DNA of 46,535 nucleotides from a bacterium (GCA_021372515.1 JAJFUG010000081.1:1-46535); one strand, 5' to 3'; positions 8,472 to 17,669 are shown, numbered from the stretch's first letter. The notes: generated by a model not told the origin, from the sequence alone. Made by a program: numbers and translations.

Positions 8472-9524
8472 TCAAGGCAAAGTCCCGAAACGTGTCCGGG
8501 CCAGCAGGATCTCGATCACCAGCAGCAGCAGCGCCGGAACGAGCAGCAGCATGAACAGCTCATCGTAGCGCTGGTACTGCTTGACTTCCACTTTCGTCTT
8601 TTCCAGACTGTCGATCTCGCGGTAGATGTTCTCCAGCTCGGCGGCGTTGGTGGCCCGGTAGTAGCGGCCGCCGGTCAGCTCGGCGATCTCGCCCAGGGTC
8701 TTCTCGTCGATCTCCACCTGCTGGTTCACGTAGCGCGTGTTGCCGAACTGGTCCATCATCGGCACCGGGGCCACCCCGCGGGTGCCCGCGCCGATGGTGT
8801 AGACTTTCACTTTCTCGGCCTGGGCCACATGTGCCGCGGTCAGCGGGTCGATTTCGCCGCGGTTGTTCATCCCGTCCGTGAGCAGGATTATCACCCGGCT
8901 CTTGGCCCGGGAGGAGCGCAGGCGGTTGACGCTGCTGGCCAGGGCCACCCCGATCGCGGTGCCGTCCTCGATGGAGCCGATCTTCAGGTTGTCCACCTGG
9001 GCCTGCAGCACGCGGTAGTCCAGGGTGGGAGGACAGCGGGTCAGGGCCTTGGCCGCGAACGCCACCAGGCCGATGCGGTCGTGACGGCGCTTGCCGATGA
9101 AATCGGTCACCACCTCGCGGGCCACCTCCAGACGGTTCTCGCCGCGGCGCAGGTCCTCGGCCAGCATGCTGGTGGACACATCCACGGTCAGGATGATGTC
9201 GATCCCCTCGCTGGAGACCTCCTCAACGCTGGAGCCGCTGCGCGGACGGGCCAGGGCCAGGGCGATCAGGGCCAACGCCAGAAGGCGCAGCGCGAACGGC
9301 ACGTGCGGGCGCACCCGGGTCCAGGGGCCGGTCACCCGGACCAGGCCCGGCAGATCGGAAAAATCCAGGCTGCGGCGACGGCGCGAGCGCCAGCCGAACC
9401 AGGCCCAGCCCAGCGGCGCCAGCAGCAGCAGGAGTAGAAGGGCGTAGCGGTCGGCGAACTCGAAACCGGCGTAGTTTATGTCAGGGAGCCAGTCAAGCAC
9501 GGCTTCAATTATTCTTTCTATCAT
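8472..9524 (-). CDS. batA: BatA-like von Willebrand factor A domain membrane protein
   Basis: 350 residues with the same plan as the next gene: helices at about 27-43 and 77-93, a VWA domain with an intact DVSTS metal site (115-119), IGLVAFAAKALTRCP and VIILLTDGMNNRGEIDP, and a C-terminal helix at about 328-345. The two VWA genes are distinct paralogs, as in canonical Bat operons. The batA start overlaps the stop of the upstream BatD-like gene (9521-9524). Function in aerotolerance or envelope integrity is taken from the Bacteroides and Leptospira family literature; nothing here shows the substrate. Confidence 0.9.
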   Translation of the reverse strand: MIERIIEAVLDWLPDINYAGFEFADRYALLLLLLLAPLGWAWFGWRSRRRRSLDFSDLPGLVRVTGPWTRVRPHVPFALRLLALALIALALARPRSGSSVEEVSSEGIDIILTVDVSTSMLAEDLRRGENRLEVAREVVTDFIGKRRHDRIGLVAFAAKALTRCPPTLDYRVLQAQVDNLKIGSIEDGTAIGVALASSVNRLRSSRAKSRVIILLTDGMNNRGEIDPLTAAHVAQAEKVKVYTIGAGTRGVAPVPMMDQFGNTRYVNQQVEIDEKTLGEIAELTGGRYYRATNAAELENIYREIDSLEKTKVEVKQYQRYDELFMLLLVPALLLLVIEILLARTRFGTLP

Positions 9525-10540
9525 TTCGGCGCCTCCTCTGTGGAGGCCGGCTCAACGCTGTCCACGTCCGCGACCGGGGCTGTCTCCTCCGCAGCTTCAG
9601 CCGCGGGCAGACGGCGGGTCAGTTCGACCAGATCATAGGCCTGGTTGAAAACCGAGTTTATCTCCACAATGGGCGGACGGTACTTGGCGAACTTGACCAG
9701 GTCGCAGGCCTGCAGGAACTCCTGGAAACGGTCGGCGATGTCCGGCCCGGCCGTGAGCGCCCGGTGCAGGCTCTCGTACACCTCCCAGGTGGTCATGTCG
9801 ATGGCCTCGATCTCGTAGAGGTCCTGGATGTAGCGCCGCATCGCATCCGAGATCAGGCTGTGGAACAGCTTGATCTCGCCCTTTTCGATCAGCCCGAGGG
9901 CCTTGATCCGGTCCAGTTCCTCCAGGGCCACCACGTGGGCGGGACGTTTGGGGCCCGCCTCTGCCGGGGCGCCGCTCAGGCGCTGGTCGCGGCGTTTCAG
10001 GTAGCGCCGCCATAGCCAGATCAGTCCGGCCAGGACCAGCAGGGCGGCCACGGCCAAGAGCGCCAGGACATGCCAGCGCGGCGGCGCCTCGATCAGCGGC
10101 TTGAGTGGACGGACATCGGTCTTGGTCGTGTCCTGGAGCAGGCTGACCACCTCCAGGGACAAGGCACGGGTGTAGACCGTGTCCACCGAGCCGTTCGACT
10201 CCATGACCACAAACGGCAGGGGCGGAAGCTCCAGACGGCCGGTCTCGAACGAGGTGAGCCTGAAGCTGCGGCGCTCAAGGCTGGCCCCGTTGCCCTCCTC
10301 GTAACGCTCCGGAGAGCCGGCCGAGATCAGCTCGAATTTGTCGGGTGCGGGCTGAAGGTCCGGAAAGCGGACAGTCTCCCCCGGCCCGGTGTGGGCCGAA
10401 AGAGTGAGGGTCACCGGGTCGCCGATACTGATCCCGGTGGTGTCCAGGCGGGCATCCACCTGCGGTTGGGCTGCCGCCGTCGCCCCGGTGCAAAGCAGCA
10501 AAGCCAGGGCCGGCAGGGTAAACGATCTATTCATATACAC
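9521..10540 (-). CDS. BatD-like single-pass membrane protein of the Bat cluster
   Basis: 339 residues. A signal peptide (about 1-24, ending TAAAQPQVDA) precedes a short periplasmic beta-rich domain (ISIGDPVTLTLSAHTGPGE; RLELPPLPFVVM) like a single BatD repeat. One membrane helix at about 155-177 is followed by a basic stop-transfer (WRRYLKRRDQR) and a helical cytoplasmic domain (about 200-315: HSLISDAMRRYIQDLYEIEAIDMTTWEV). The acidic Pro/Ala/Glu tail is low complexity. Proteins of this form sit next to MoxR/DUF58/VWA genes in many bacteria, but I do not know a named function. It overlaps batA by four bases. The first codon near 10540 is probably GTG; an ATG two codons on is possible. Confidence 0.8.
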   Translation of the reverse strand: MYMNRSFTLPALALLLCTGATAAAQPQVDARLDTTGISIGDPVTLTLSAHTGPGETVRFPDLQPAPDKFELISAGSPERYEEGNGASLERRSFRLTSFETGRLELPPLPFVVMESNGSVDTVYTRALSLEVVSLLQDTTKTDVRPLKPLIEAPPRWHVLALLAVAALLVLAGLIWLWRRYLKRRDQRLSGAPAEAGPKRPAHVVALEELDRIKALGLIEKGEIKLFHSLISDAMRRYIQDLYEIEAIDMTTWEVYESLHRALTAGPDIADRFQEFLQACDLVKFAKYRPPIVEINSVFNQAYDLVELTRRLPAAEAAEETAPVADVDSVEPASTEEAPK

Positions 10541-10557
10541 GTTCTTTGGCGTTTATG

Positions 10558-11928
10558 CTATTGAACCACATGCCTGACCGGGACATCCGCCAGATCGTCG
10601 AACGTCCAGGACAGCCGCTCCAGAGTGCGCGGGGGGATCGTATAATCGGTCCTCAGCAGGACATCCCGGAAATATATGTCCATACCCGCGTAGTCCCCCA
10701 CCAGAAAATGCCCGACCAGGCTGTCGCCGCTGAACAGGCTCAGATCGAGCTGCGGGTCCTCGAACCCACGCCCGTTGGCCTGCTGCTGCAGCACTGTCAG
10801 CGCGTTCATCGTATCCACCTCGGCCAGGATCCGCTCCACCTGCCAGAGACGGGCCTTGTGCTCGCGGGGCAGAAGTATCCGCCACAGGGTGTCGGAATCG
10901 GCCTTGAGCTCCAACTCGTTGGCCCGGTACTGCAAAAGCATCCGGTCGACAGTGTGGATGTCAAGCTGGGCCAGACGGACATAGGGGATTCTCTCGGGCC
11001 GCAGACGGTCGAGCTGGCTCACCAGCAGCGAATCCACCATCAAAAGCTCATTCGGATAGACGGTCGAGCTGGCCCAGAGCAGGTAGTCCCGCCCGGCCAC
11101 GGGCCGGCCCAGACGGACCTCGTTGCGCTTGCCGTCCAGGTCCTCCACGCTCACGCGGCGCACCGGACGGTCCAGTCCGGTGACCGGCATGCCGGCCTCC
11201 TCAGGCGCGTGGAACTCGCGCACCTGTCCCAGGTGCAGCCTTTCCAGCACGGTCAGGACAATCAGTTTGTCGACCGGATGGGCCACGGAGCCATCCAGCG
11301 CGTTCCAGCCGCCGGACTGCGGGTCCACGGCGAGACGGTCGCTGCGCCCGTCATGCTCCAGCTCCAGGGCGCTCACCCGCAGCACCGGCAGGTTGATCAG
11401 CTGCTTGCTGCGGATCATCCGGCTGTTCACGGCCAGGGACGGTCCCAGGATCTTACTCACCATCAGGACACTGTCCGCCGAGGTTCTCCGGACATAGAGG
11501 TTGTCAGTGGTGGGGTTCAGGGCCCCGAAACTCACCCCCTGCGTGCTGCCGTCCAAGAAATGCAGTTCGAACGAAAGCACCGGATTGTCGAGGTTCACCT
11601 GTGCCAGGCTGATCGAGTCCAGCGGAATCTTGCGTATCACGCTGATCTTGGTCAGGGTCCGCAGCATGTTGTTGACTGTCAGACTGTCGGCCTGCTCGCC
11701 GGGATAGGGCTGCGCGATCCGCCACTCGTCGAAATGACGCTCGAGCTGGTAGGTCGTATCCATAAAGCTGATCTGCGCCCGGTCCACCGTCGCCAGGTCG
11801 AAAGTCAGCAGCTTTTCGATCTGTTTCGGCTGCGGCTCCTCTTTCTTGAAACCCCCCATTTGCCGGGCCAGATACACCCCGGCTCCGGTCATGACCAGCA
11901 GAATGACAAGCAGTATCTTCCAGTTCAT
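10558..11928 (-). CDS. DUF4340 domain-containing membrane-anchored protein
   Basis: 456 residues. A single N-terminal membrane helix (NWKILLVILLVMTGAGVYLA) is followed by a long, mostly beta extracytoplasmic region with repeats of the DUF4340 type (ITFDL-like strands, W-R-I patterns such as EWRIAQPYPGEQADSLTVNNML and DTLWRILLPREHKARLWQVERIL). DUF4340 genes are typically found beside GldG-like and ABC-2 permease genes, as here. It comes 51 bases after the GldG-like gene and 17 bases before the BatD-like gene, so it links the ABC and Bat halves of the run. No enzymatic motif is visible; a structural or accessory role for the ABC exporter is inferred. Confidence 0.82.
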   Translation of the reverse strand: MNWKILLVILLVMTGAGVYLARQMGGFKKEEPQPKQIEKLLTFDLATVDRAQISFMDTTYQLERHFDEWRIAQPYPGEQADSLTVNNMLRTLTKISVIRKIPLDSISLAQVNLDNPVLSFELHFLDGSTQGVSFGALNPTTDNLYVRRTSADSVLMVSKILGPSLAVNSRMIRSKQLINLPVLRVSALELEHDGRSDRLAVDPQSGGWNALDGSVAHPVDKLIVLTVLERLHLGQVREFHAPEEAGMPVTGLDRPVRRVSVEDLDGKRNEVRLGRPVAGRDYLLWASSTVYPNELLMVDSLLVSQLDRLRPERIPYVRLAQLDIHTVDRMLLQYRANELELKADSDTLWRILLPREHKARLWQVERILAEVDTMNALTVLQQQANGRGFEDPQLDLSLFSGDSLVGHFLVGDYAGMDIYFRDVLLRTDYTIPPRTLERLSWTFDDLADVPVRHVVQ

Positions 11929-11979
11929 CAGCCTATCCCTTATCGTGGTCGGATGCCTTAGGTGGACCGAGTTGTTGCA

Positions 11980-13671
11980 TCAGGTGCGAAGGCGCATCAC
12001 CCAGACCCAGACCCCGAACAGCAGCACCAGGAGCGGCAGCCCGTACTGCACCGCCAGGGCCATGCGCTTGGCCTGGCGCTGGTTGATGTAGATGGTCTGG
12101 TCTTCCGGGTCCTTGGCGGCGATGCTGATCAAGCGCTCATCGCCCACCAGCCAGTTGATCGAGTTCATGAACAGGTCCCAGTTGCCGCCGTAGCGCAGGT
12201 ACTCGTTCGAGGCGAATTCGCTGTCGCCGAACACCACCATCTCGGCCCGGCGCTGCGACAGATCGAGCTTGATCTTGCGCAACTCCTGCTGGGTCGGGGT
12301 GTGGTCGATCGCACCGGTCTTGACCTCCCGGACCCCCGGCTCGGTCTCCTCCAGTTTCTTGTGCATGGCCACGGCCACCGGCACCGGGCCGCTCAGGTCG
12401 GACGGGTCGAAAGTGGGGGTCTTGATCGCCATCGGGGTGAGGTCGGTCTCACCCCAGCTGTTGTCACTGGTGCTGGCCAGGACGGTCAGAGTGATCTCGG
12501 GGTCGTGGTCGCTCATCACCCGAACCGAGCGCACCGTGGGCAGGGTGGTGAAAGCTTTCTGCAGCGGAGCGGTAATCGGGTGCTCCTTGTCGTAGCTGTA
12601 GATCAGCGGCTCGGTGGGCCCGGCGCCCTGGCGCACGCCGGCGGCGGAATTGTCCACCACGATGTCCTTGTCCACCCGGATGCCCCAGCTCAGGAGCCAC
12701 TCATCGAGACCGGCCTCGTACTCGGGGTCCAGGGCCACCAGCACCCGGCCGTTGTTCTCCAGGTAATCGTCGATCAGGCGAATCTCATCGGGCAGCAGCG
12801 GCTTGTGCGGCCCGGCTATCACCAGGACGCGGCAGTCGGCGGGCACGCCCCCGGCCTCCAGCACGTTGAGCGGCTCGACCATGTAGCTCTGGTCGGCCAC
12901 GGCCTGCCCGGCCAGCATGAACCCGCTGTTGCCCCCGTCATCGATGGCCCGCTCCTGGTGTCCCTGCAGGAAATAGATCTTACGGCGGTCGGCGCTCAGG
13001 GCGCGGATCAGGGCGTTGGTCACCGCCTCCTCGTTGCCCATGTTCGTCACCATCTCCTGGCTCGCCCCGCTCTCCACCGCCACCACGTTGTCACGGTAGC
13101 GCTGGATGTTGTACTGTTGCGACAGGACCAGCTCGCGGTTCGGGTCGATGAAACGGAAGTGGATGAAGGGGCAGACACTGCTGTAGACCGCCAGCAGGTC
13201 GCGCAGCTTGCTCTCGCGGCGCGCGTTGTCGCGGACCATCTGCTGGTTCTGCTCGGTCGACAGGTTGTAGTCCACGTGCTGCCAGAAAAAGGCGGTCAGG
13301 TGGATTTCCTTTTTCGCCTCTTCGATCTGCTTGATCACGTTCAGGGTCAGGGGGCTGAGCTCGTATTTCTTGGCCAGGGTGATGTCCTTCCAGACGAAAT
13401 GGCGGTAGCCTAACAGGTTCACCACCACCAGCACGCTGGCCGCCACGCTGATCACCAGCAGCGTGCTGGTCCCGGAGCGGAAAGTTCGCGCCCGGAACAT
13501 CTGGCGCACCTCATCCATGCCCACGGCCAGCCAGAGGACCAGGCCCGCCGCGCCCAGGACGCTCAGGCCGATCGAGAGCGAATCCCACAGACCGTTCACA
13601 TAGTACATGCCCAGACCGGCCAGCAGGATGACCGGGGACGCGTATCCGTATTTTCTGATTTTCTGTCTCAT
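11980..13671 (-). CDS. GldG-like ABC transport auxiliary membrane protein
   Basis: 563 residues. Three N-terminal hydrophobic segments (within about 12-95) precede a large extracytoplasmic region of the GldG/DUF7088 type: FVWKDITLAKKYELSPLTLNVIKQIEE, then a Rossmann-like part with VLVIAGPHKPLLPDEIRLIDDYLENNGRVLVALDPE. A C-terminal helix (VQYGLPLLVLLFGVWVWVMRL) ends the protein. GldG partners the ABC-2 permease GldF and ATPase GldA in Bacteroidetes gliding, but homologs are widespread in bacteria that do not glide. It starts six bases after the permease stop. The substrate is unknown; nothing else of the gliding machinery (GldK, L, M, N) is visible. Confidence 0.87.
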   Translation of the reverse strand: MRQKIRKYGYASPVILLAGLGMYYVNGLWDSLSIGLSVLGAAGLVLWLAVGMDEVRQMFRARTFRSGTSTLLVISVAASVLVVVNLLGYRHFVWKDITLAKKYELSPLTLNVIKQIEEAKKEIHLTAFFWQHVDYNLSTEQNQQMVRDNARRESKLRDLLAVYSSVCPFIHFRFIDPNRELVLSQQYNIQRYRDNVVAVESGASQEMVTNMGNEEAVTNALIRALSADRRKIYFLQGHQERAIDDGGNSGFMLAGQAVADQSYMVEPLNVLEAGGVPADCRVLVIAGPHKPLLPDEIRLIDDYLENNGRVLVALDPEYEAGLDEWLLSWGIRVDKDIVVDNSAAGVRQGAGPTEPLIYSYDKEHPITAPLQKAFTTLPTVRSVRVMSDHDPEITLTVLASTSDNSWGETDLTPMAIKTPTFDPSDLSGPVPVAVAMHKKLEETEPGVREVKTGAIDHTPTQQELRKIKLDLSQRRAEMVVFGDSEFASNEYLRYGGNWDLFMNSINWLVGDERLISIAAKDPEDQTIYINQRQAKRMALAVQYGLPLLVLLFGVWVWVMRLRT

Positions 13672-13677
13672 CCGGCC

Positions 13678-14457
13678 TCACCTCCAGCGCAGTGATGAAA
13701 TGGACTGGTATGTCAGGAGCAGGCCGAAGAAAGTGAACGACAGGTAGAACAGCACATCGCGTGAGTCTATCACTCCCATGGCGAAATTGTTGTAGTGCGA
13801 GGTGATCGACAGGTAGTCGGCCAGCTTGGACCAGACCGTGAAATTCGACTCACCCAGCCTTCCCATCAGCCAGAGGAACAGGAACGCCCCGAAAGTGAGC
13901 GCCCCGGCGATGATCTGGTTCTCGGTCAGCGAGCTGATCAAAAGGCCCAGCGCTATCACCGCTGCCCCGAACAGCACGATCCCGGCGTAACTGGTCAGGA
14001 TCGGCCCCAGGTCGGGGTTGCCGTAGAGGAACAGGTAGAAAAACAGCGCCGAGGTGGGCAGCACCATGGTCAGGAACAGGATAAACCCGCCCAGGAACTT
14101 GCCGAGCACCAATTGTGTGATGGTCAGCGGGGAGGTGAGCAGCAGCTCCACCGTGCCGGTCTTGCGCTCCTCGGCGAACAGGCGCATCGTGATCATCGGC
14201 AGCAGGAACATGCTGATCGTGCGTATCTCCTGGAAGATGCTGCGCACCACAGTGTCGTTGATGCTGACCTTGGGGATAGCCTGCTGCCGGGCCAGAGCGT
14301 CGCTGATCGTCTTGAAGCTCAGGTCGACGAACTGGTTGAACTGGTAGACGAAACGGTTGGCCACCAGAAAGATAAACACGCCGATCACCACATAGGCGAT
14401 CGGGCTGACAAAGTAAGACCGGTACTCGCGCCAGAATATCGATAAGATATTTCGCAT
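13678..14457 (-). CDS. ABC-2 type transporter permease, GldF-like
   Basis: 259 residues with six predicted membrane helices. It opens NILSIFWREYRSYFVSPIAYVVIGVFIFL, the usual ABC-2/NosY/GldF beginning, and carries FAEERKTGTVELLLTSPLTITQLVLGKFLGG, the conserved cytoplasmic loop after helix 2 that couples to the ATPase. A periplasmic loop at about 35-70 is longer than in simple ABC-2 permeases, as in GldF. It lies between the ATPase and the GldG-like gene, so the three likely form one exporter. The initiator is ATG. Confidence 0.9.
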   Translation of the reverse strand: MRNILSIFWREYRSYFVSPIAYVVIGVFIFLVANRFVYQFNQFVDLSFKTISDALARQQAIPKVSINDTVVRSIFQEIRTISMFLLPMITMRLFAEERKTGTVELLLTSPLTITQLVLGKFLGGFILFLTMVLPTSALFFYLFLYGNPDLGPILTSYAGIVLFGAAVIALGLLISSLTENQIIAGALTFGAFLFLWLMGRLGESNFTVWSKLADYLSITSHYNNFAMGVIDSRDVLFYLSFTFFGLLLTYQSISSLRWR

Positions 14458-14508
14458 GCCTGTTTTCCCCTGGATGTGTCCGGGTGACTGAGCTCGGGCT
14501 CCGCCGGC

Positions 14509-15459
14509 TCAGGACTCGATCTGCGAGGTGATACGGATGAAAATTTCCTCCAGGGACATCGTATTGGCCCGCAGTTCGAGCAACTCCGCCCCGGACTCAA
14601 CCACGGCGCGGGCGATCTCCCCGCGGTGGTCCTGTTTCAGCTCGAATTCCAGTTCCATCCGCTTGACCCGGCTGTCCTCCCGCTCGGGTTGCGGCTCGCC
14701 CACCTTGATCCGCCCGGGCAGTGCGGCCAGACGCTGCGGCAGGTCGGCCGGGCCGCCGCGCCAGGTCAGGCTCAGGTTCTCGTTGCCCTGGAGCCGTCCG
14801 GTCAGGCGCTCGGTGGTGTCCTCGGCCAGGATACGGCCGCGGTTGATTATCAGCACCCGGTCGCAGGTCAGGCTGGCCTCGGGCAGAATGTGCGTGCTCA
14901 GAAGGATGCTGTGGTCACCGGCGATCTGGCGGATGAGCTGGCGCACCTCGATGATCTGGTGCGGGTCCAGGCCGCTGGTCGGCTCGTCCAGGATCAGGAT
15001 CGGCGGGTTGTGGATCAGCGCCTGGGCCAGGCCCACCCGCTGACGGTAGCCCTTGCTGAGCTTGTGCATGTGGAAAGAGCGCACCTCGCCCAGCGAGCAG
15101 CGATCCAGCACGAAATCCAGGCGCCGTTTGCGCTCGCGGGCGCTCTTGAGGCCCTTGATCACCCCGCAGAAATTCAGGTAGTCCTGCACCCGCATCTCCT
15201 TGTACAGCGGGGGCAGTTCCGGCAGGTAGCCGATATTGCGCTTGGCCGCCAGGGGCTGCTCGAAAATGTCGTGGCCCGCCACCTCCACCTTGCCCTCGCT
15301 CCGCGAGAGGAACCCGGTGATGATACGCATCGTGGTGGTCTTGCCCGCGCCGTTGGGCCCCAGAAAGCCCAGTATCTCGCCCTTTTTCAGGTGGAACGAG
15401 ATATCTCGCACGGCGTGAAAGTTACCGTACCTCTTGCTCAGGTTCTCTACTTTTATCAA
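14509..15459 (-). CDS. ABC transporter ATP-binding protein, GldA-like
   Basis: 316 residues from a TTG at 15459. That start gives the canonical opening IKVENLSKRYG, with GGAGG four bases upstream; a GTG twelve codons earlier has no such ribosome site. All ATPase motifs are present: Walker A GPNGAGKTT (about 34-42), Q-loop region YLPELPPLYKEMRVQDYL, signature LSKGYRQRV, Walker B ILILDEPTSGLD, and the switch histidine in LLSTHILPEA. The C-terminal ~90 residues are the accessory domain common to ABC-2 exporters. It pairs with the next two genes as a Gld-type exporter. Confidence 0.92.
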   Translation of the reverse strand: MIKVENLSKRYGNFHAVRDISFHLKKGEILGFLGPNGAGKTTTMRIITGFLSRSEGKVEVAGHDIFEQPLAAKRNIGYLPELPPLYKEMRVQDYLNFCGVIKGLKSARERKRRLDFVLDRCSLGEVRSFHMHKLSKGYRQRVGLAQALIHNPPILILDEPTSGLDPHQIIEVRQLIRQIAGDHSILLSTHILPEASLTCDRVLIINRGRILAEDTTERLTGRLQGNENLSLTWRGGPADLPQRLAALPGRIKVGEPQPEREDSRVKRMELEFELKQDHRGEIARAVVESGAELLELRANTMSLEEIFIRITSQIES

Positions 15460-15507
15460 TGCGCCTCCGCTCGGCCTGCCCGCCGAAACCGCCACCGACA
15501 GACAGGT

Positions 15508-16386
15508 TTATCTGATCTTCCTGGCCCGCATGCGGAAAAAACCCATGAGGGGTTCAATATAAGAGCTTCCGGCCTTAAGGTCTATGTAATCGATGCCAGA
15601 GCTCTTGAAAAAGCTCTCCTGCTCGCCACGCCGCCGTGCGGCCTGGACACGGAACCCCTCGCGCACCGCGGGCGAGGACAGGTCGGCCACCAGGGTGCGG
15701 CCGGTCTCGGGGTCGCGCAGGTTGACCAGCCCCACCGTGGGCAACTCCAGCTCGCGCGGGTCGGTGATCCGCACCACCACGACATCGTGACGGCGGCTCA
15801 GCAGGCGCAGCGCCCGCTCGTAACCCGCATCCATGAAATCGCTCACGATGAAGATCACGGCGCGGCGGCTGAGCACGCGGAACAGGTGCTCCAGTCCCTC
15901 GCGCAGGCAGGTGCCACGGTGCTCGGGACGGAAATAGAGCAACTCACGGATCACCCGCAACACGTGCTTGCGCCCTTTCTTGGGCACCACCACTTTCTCC
16001 ACCTGGTCGGTGACCATGGCCAGACCGACCCGGTCGTTGTTGCGAATGGCGCTGAACGCCAGCACTGCGCACAGCTCGGCCGCGAACTCACCCTTGGTCC
16101 GGTCCACAGAGCCGAACATACCACTGCCCGAGGCGTCCACCATCAGCATCACGGTCAGCTCGCGCTCTTCGTGGAACTTCTTGACGAAGGGGTGGCCCAT
16201 GCGGGCGGTCACGTTCCAGTCGATGGCGCGGATGTCATCGCCCGGCTGGTACTCGCGGACCTCGGAGAACTCCATCCCCAGGCCCTTGAACGTGCTGTGG
16301 TATTCCCCGGAAAAAACGTCGTCCACCACCTGACGGGTGACGATCTCGATGTGGTGGACCTTGTCCAGGATTTCCTTCGGGATCAA
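15508..16386 (-). CDS. DUF58 domain-containing protein (VWA-like, MoxR partner)
   Basis: 292 residues. The DUF58 core is plain: FSGEYHSTFKGLGMEFSEVREYQPGDDIRAIDWN followed by a VWA-like fold with the degenerate metal site MVDASGSGMFG. DUF58 proteins are encoded beside MoxR ATPases and are thought to be their targets or adaptors. A TTG at 16386 is preferred: it gives the family N-terminus IPKEILDKVHHIEI, lies one base past the MoxR stop, and has GAGGTG seven bases upstream. A TTG at 16401 inside the MoxR gene is the alternative. No membrane helix is seen, so it is probably cytoplasmic. Confidence 0.9.
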   Translation of the reverse strand: MIPKEILDKVHHIEIVTRQVVDDVFSGEYHSTFKGLGMEFSEVREYQPGDDIRAIDWNVTARMGHPFVKKFHEERELTVMLMVDASGSGMFGSVDRTKGEFAAELCAVLAFSAIRNNDRVGLAMVTDQVEKVVVPKKGRKHVLRVIRELLYFRPEHRGTCLREGLEHLFRVLSRRAVIFIVSDFMDAGYERALRLLSRRHDVVVVRITDPRELELPTVGLVNLRDPETGRTLVADLSSPAVREGFRVQAARRRGEQESFFKSSGIDYIDLKAGSSYIEPLMGFFRMRARKIR

Positions 16387-16387
16387 C

Positions 16388-17377
16388 TCAGGGCACCTCA
16401 ACGTGGTCGAAAATCTTCTGCACGATGTCCTCGGGCGTGCGCTCCTCGGCCTCGGCCTCGTAGGTGAGGATCACGCGGTGGCGCAGCACGTCCAGGCCCA
16501 CGTACTTCACGTCTTCCGGGGTCACATAGCCGCGGCGGCGGATAAAGGCGTTGGCGCGGGCGGCCTGGGCCAGGTAGATCGTGGCGCGCGGGCTGGCCCC
16601 GTACTCGATGAGCGAGCCCAGCTCGGGCAGTCCGAACTCGGCCGGCTGACGGGTGGCCATGACCAGCGAGACGATGTAGTCCTTGACTTTATCGTCCATG
16701 TAGACCTCGCGCACCACCTTGCGCAGGCGCACGATGTCCTGGGGCTTGAGCAGCGGGCGCACCACGGGCGGCTCGCCGGTGGACATCAGATCGAGAATGC
16801 GGCGCTCGTCCTCGCGGCCCGGATAGTCCACCTTGATCTTGAACATGAAACGGTCCACCTGGGCCTCGGGAAGCGGGTACGTGCCCTCCTGCTCGATCGG
16901 GTTCTCGGTGGCCAGGACCAGGAACGGGTCGGGCAGACGGTAGGTGGTGGAGCCGATGGTCACCTGGCGCTCCTGCATGGCCTCCAGAAGGGCGCTCTGC
17001 ACCTTGGCCGGGGCGCGGTTGATCTCATCGGCCAGCACTATGTTGGTGAACAGGGGGCCCCGGTGCGGCACGAACTCGCCGGTCTTCTGGTTGTAGACCA
17101 TCGTACCGATCAGGTCGGCGGGCAGAAGGTCGGGGGTGAACTGGATACGCTGGAACCCGGCCTCGATCACCTGGCTCAGGGTGCGCACACTGAGTGTCTT
17201 GGCCAAGCCCGGCACACCCTCCAGCAGCACATGCCCGTCGCACAGAATGCCCAGCAGCAGACGCTCCAGCATGTGGCGCTGCCCCACTATCACCCGCCCC
17301 ACCTCGTGGATCACGCTCTCGACGAAAGCGCTCTCCTGTTTCACCTGCTCGTTCAGGATGCTTATCTGTTCGTTCAT
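16388..17377 (-). CDS. MoxR family AAA+ ATPase
   Basis: 329 residues. AAA+ motifs: Walker A GVPGLAKT (about 54-61), Walker B IVLADEINRAP, sensor 1 in FLVLATENPIEQEGTYPLPEAQVDRF, and a helical lid domain ending in the GASPRATIYLAQAARANAFIRRR signature of MoxR. These ATPases remodel or activate VWA-domain proteins, and a DUF58 gene plus two VWA genes follow in the same direction. The ATG at 17377 has GGAG seven bases upstream. As first gene of a run reaching to 3965, its upstream region (17378-17600) should hold the operon promoter, which I could not pick out with confidence. Confidence 0.94.
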   Translation of the reverse strand: MNEQISILNEQVKQESAFVESVIHEVGRVIVGQRHMLERLLLGILCDGHVLLEGVPGLAKTLSVRTLSQVIEAGFQRIQFTPDLLPADLIGTMVYNQKTGEFVPHRGPLFTNIVLADEINRAPAKVQSALLEAMQERQVTIGSTTYRLPDPFLVLATENPIEQEGTYPLPEAQVDRFMFKIKVDYPGREDERRILDLMSTGEPPVVRPLLKPQDIVRLRKVVREVYMDDKVKDYIVSLVMATRQPAEFGLPELGSLIEYGASPRATIYLAQAARANAFIRRRGYVTPEDVKYVGLDVLRHRVILTYEAEAEERTPEDIVQKIFDHVEVP

Positions 17378-17601
17378 CCAAGTCTCCGTGAGAGGAAAGC
17401 TTCTTGGGCCCGGACCGCTCGCGCCGGGACAAGTGTGTCATTGCCCTAAAGGCAAACCCCATACCAGCCGGCACAAATTTCAGCGCTCAATTCAACCGCT
17501 TGATCCCGCTCAGCTTACGCCGGAGCCGCCACAACAGCCGTTTCCGGCGCTTTCGCCTTTTAAAGCAAAGCTGCCCCAAATGGGGCAAAGACAAGTGGCA
17601 A

Positions 17602-17631
17602 TAAAAAACTGAGACCTCCGGCGGTCTCAGT
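17602..17631 (-). terminator. Intrinsic terminator of the pyr operon
   Basis: On the minus strand a perfect nine-base stem (ACTGAGACC/GGTCTCAGT, arms 17608-17616 and 17623-17631) with a six-base loop is followed by a run of T (the A-run at 17603-17608). It lies 39 bases after the stop of the HEAT-repeat lipoprotein gene and separates the pyr operon from the MoxR/Bat run. A smaller GC hairpin (TGCCCC/GGGGCA) sits just beyond at about 17571-17586. Confidence 0.85.
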
Positions 17632-17669
17632 CCTCGCAGCCACAACCGGCCGCAGACCCCGCGCGCGAA

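Noticed and set aside
7343-8554. Long plus-strand open frames opposite the Bat, Gld, pyr and pilus genes
   Set aside because: High GC leaves few stop codons on the antisense strand. None of these frames shows family motifs, while the minus-strand genes do.
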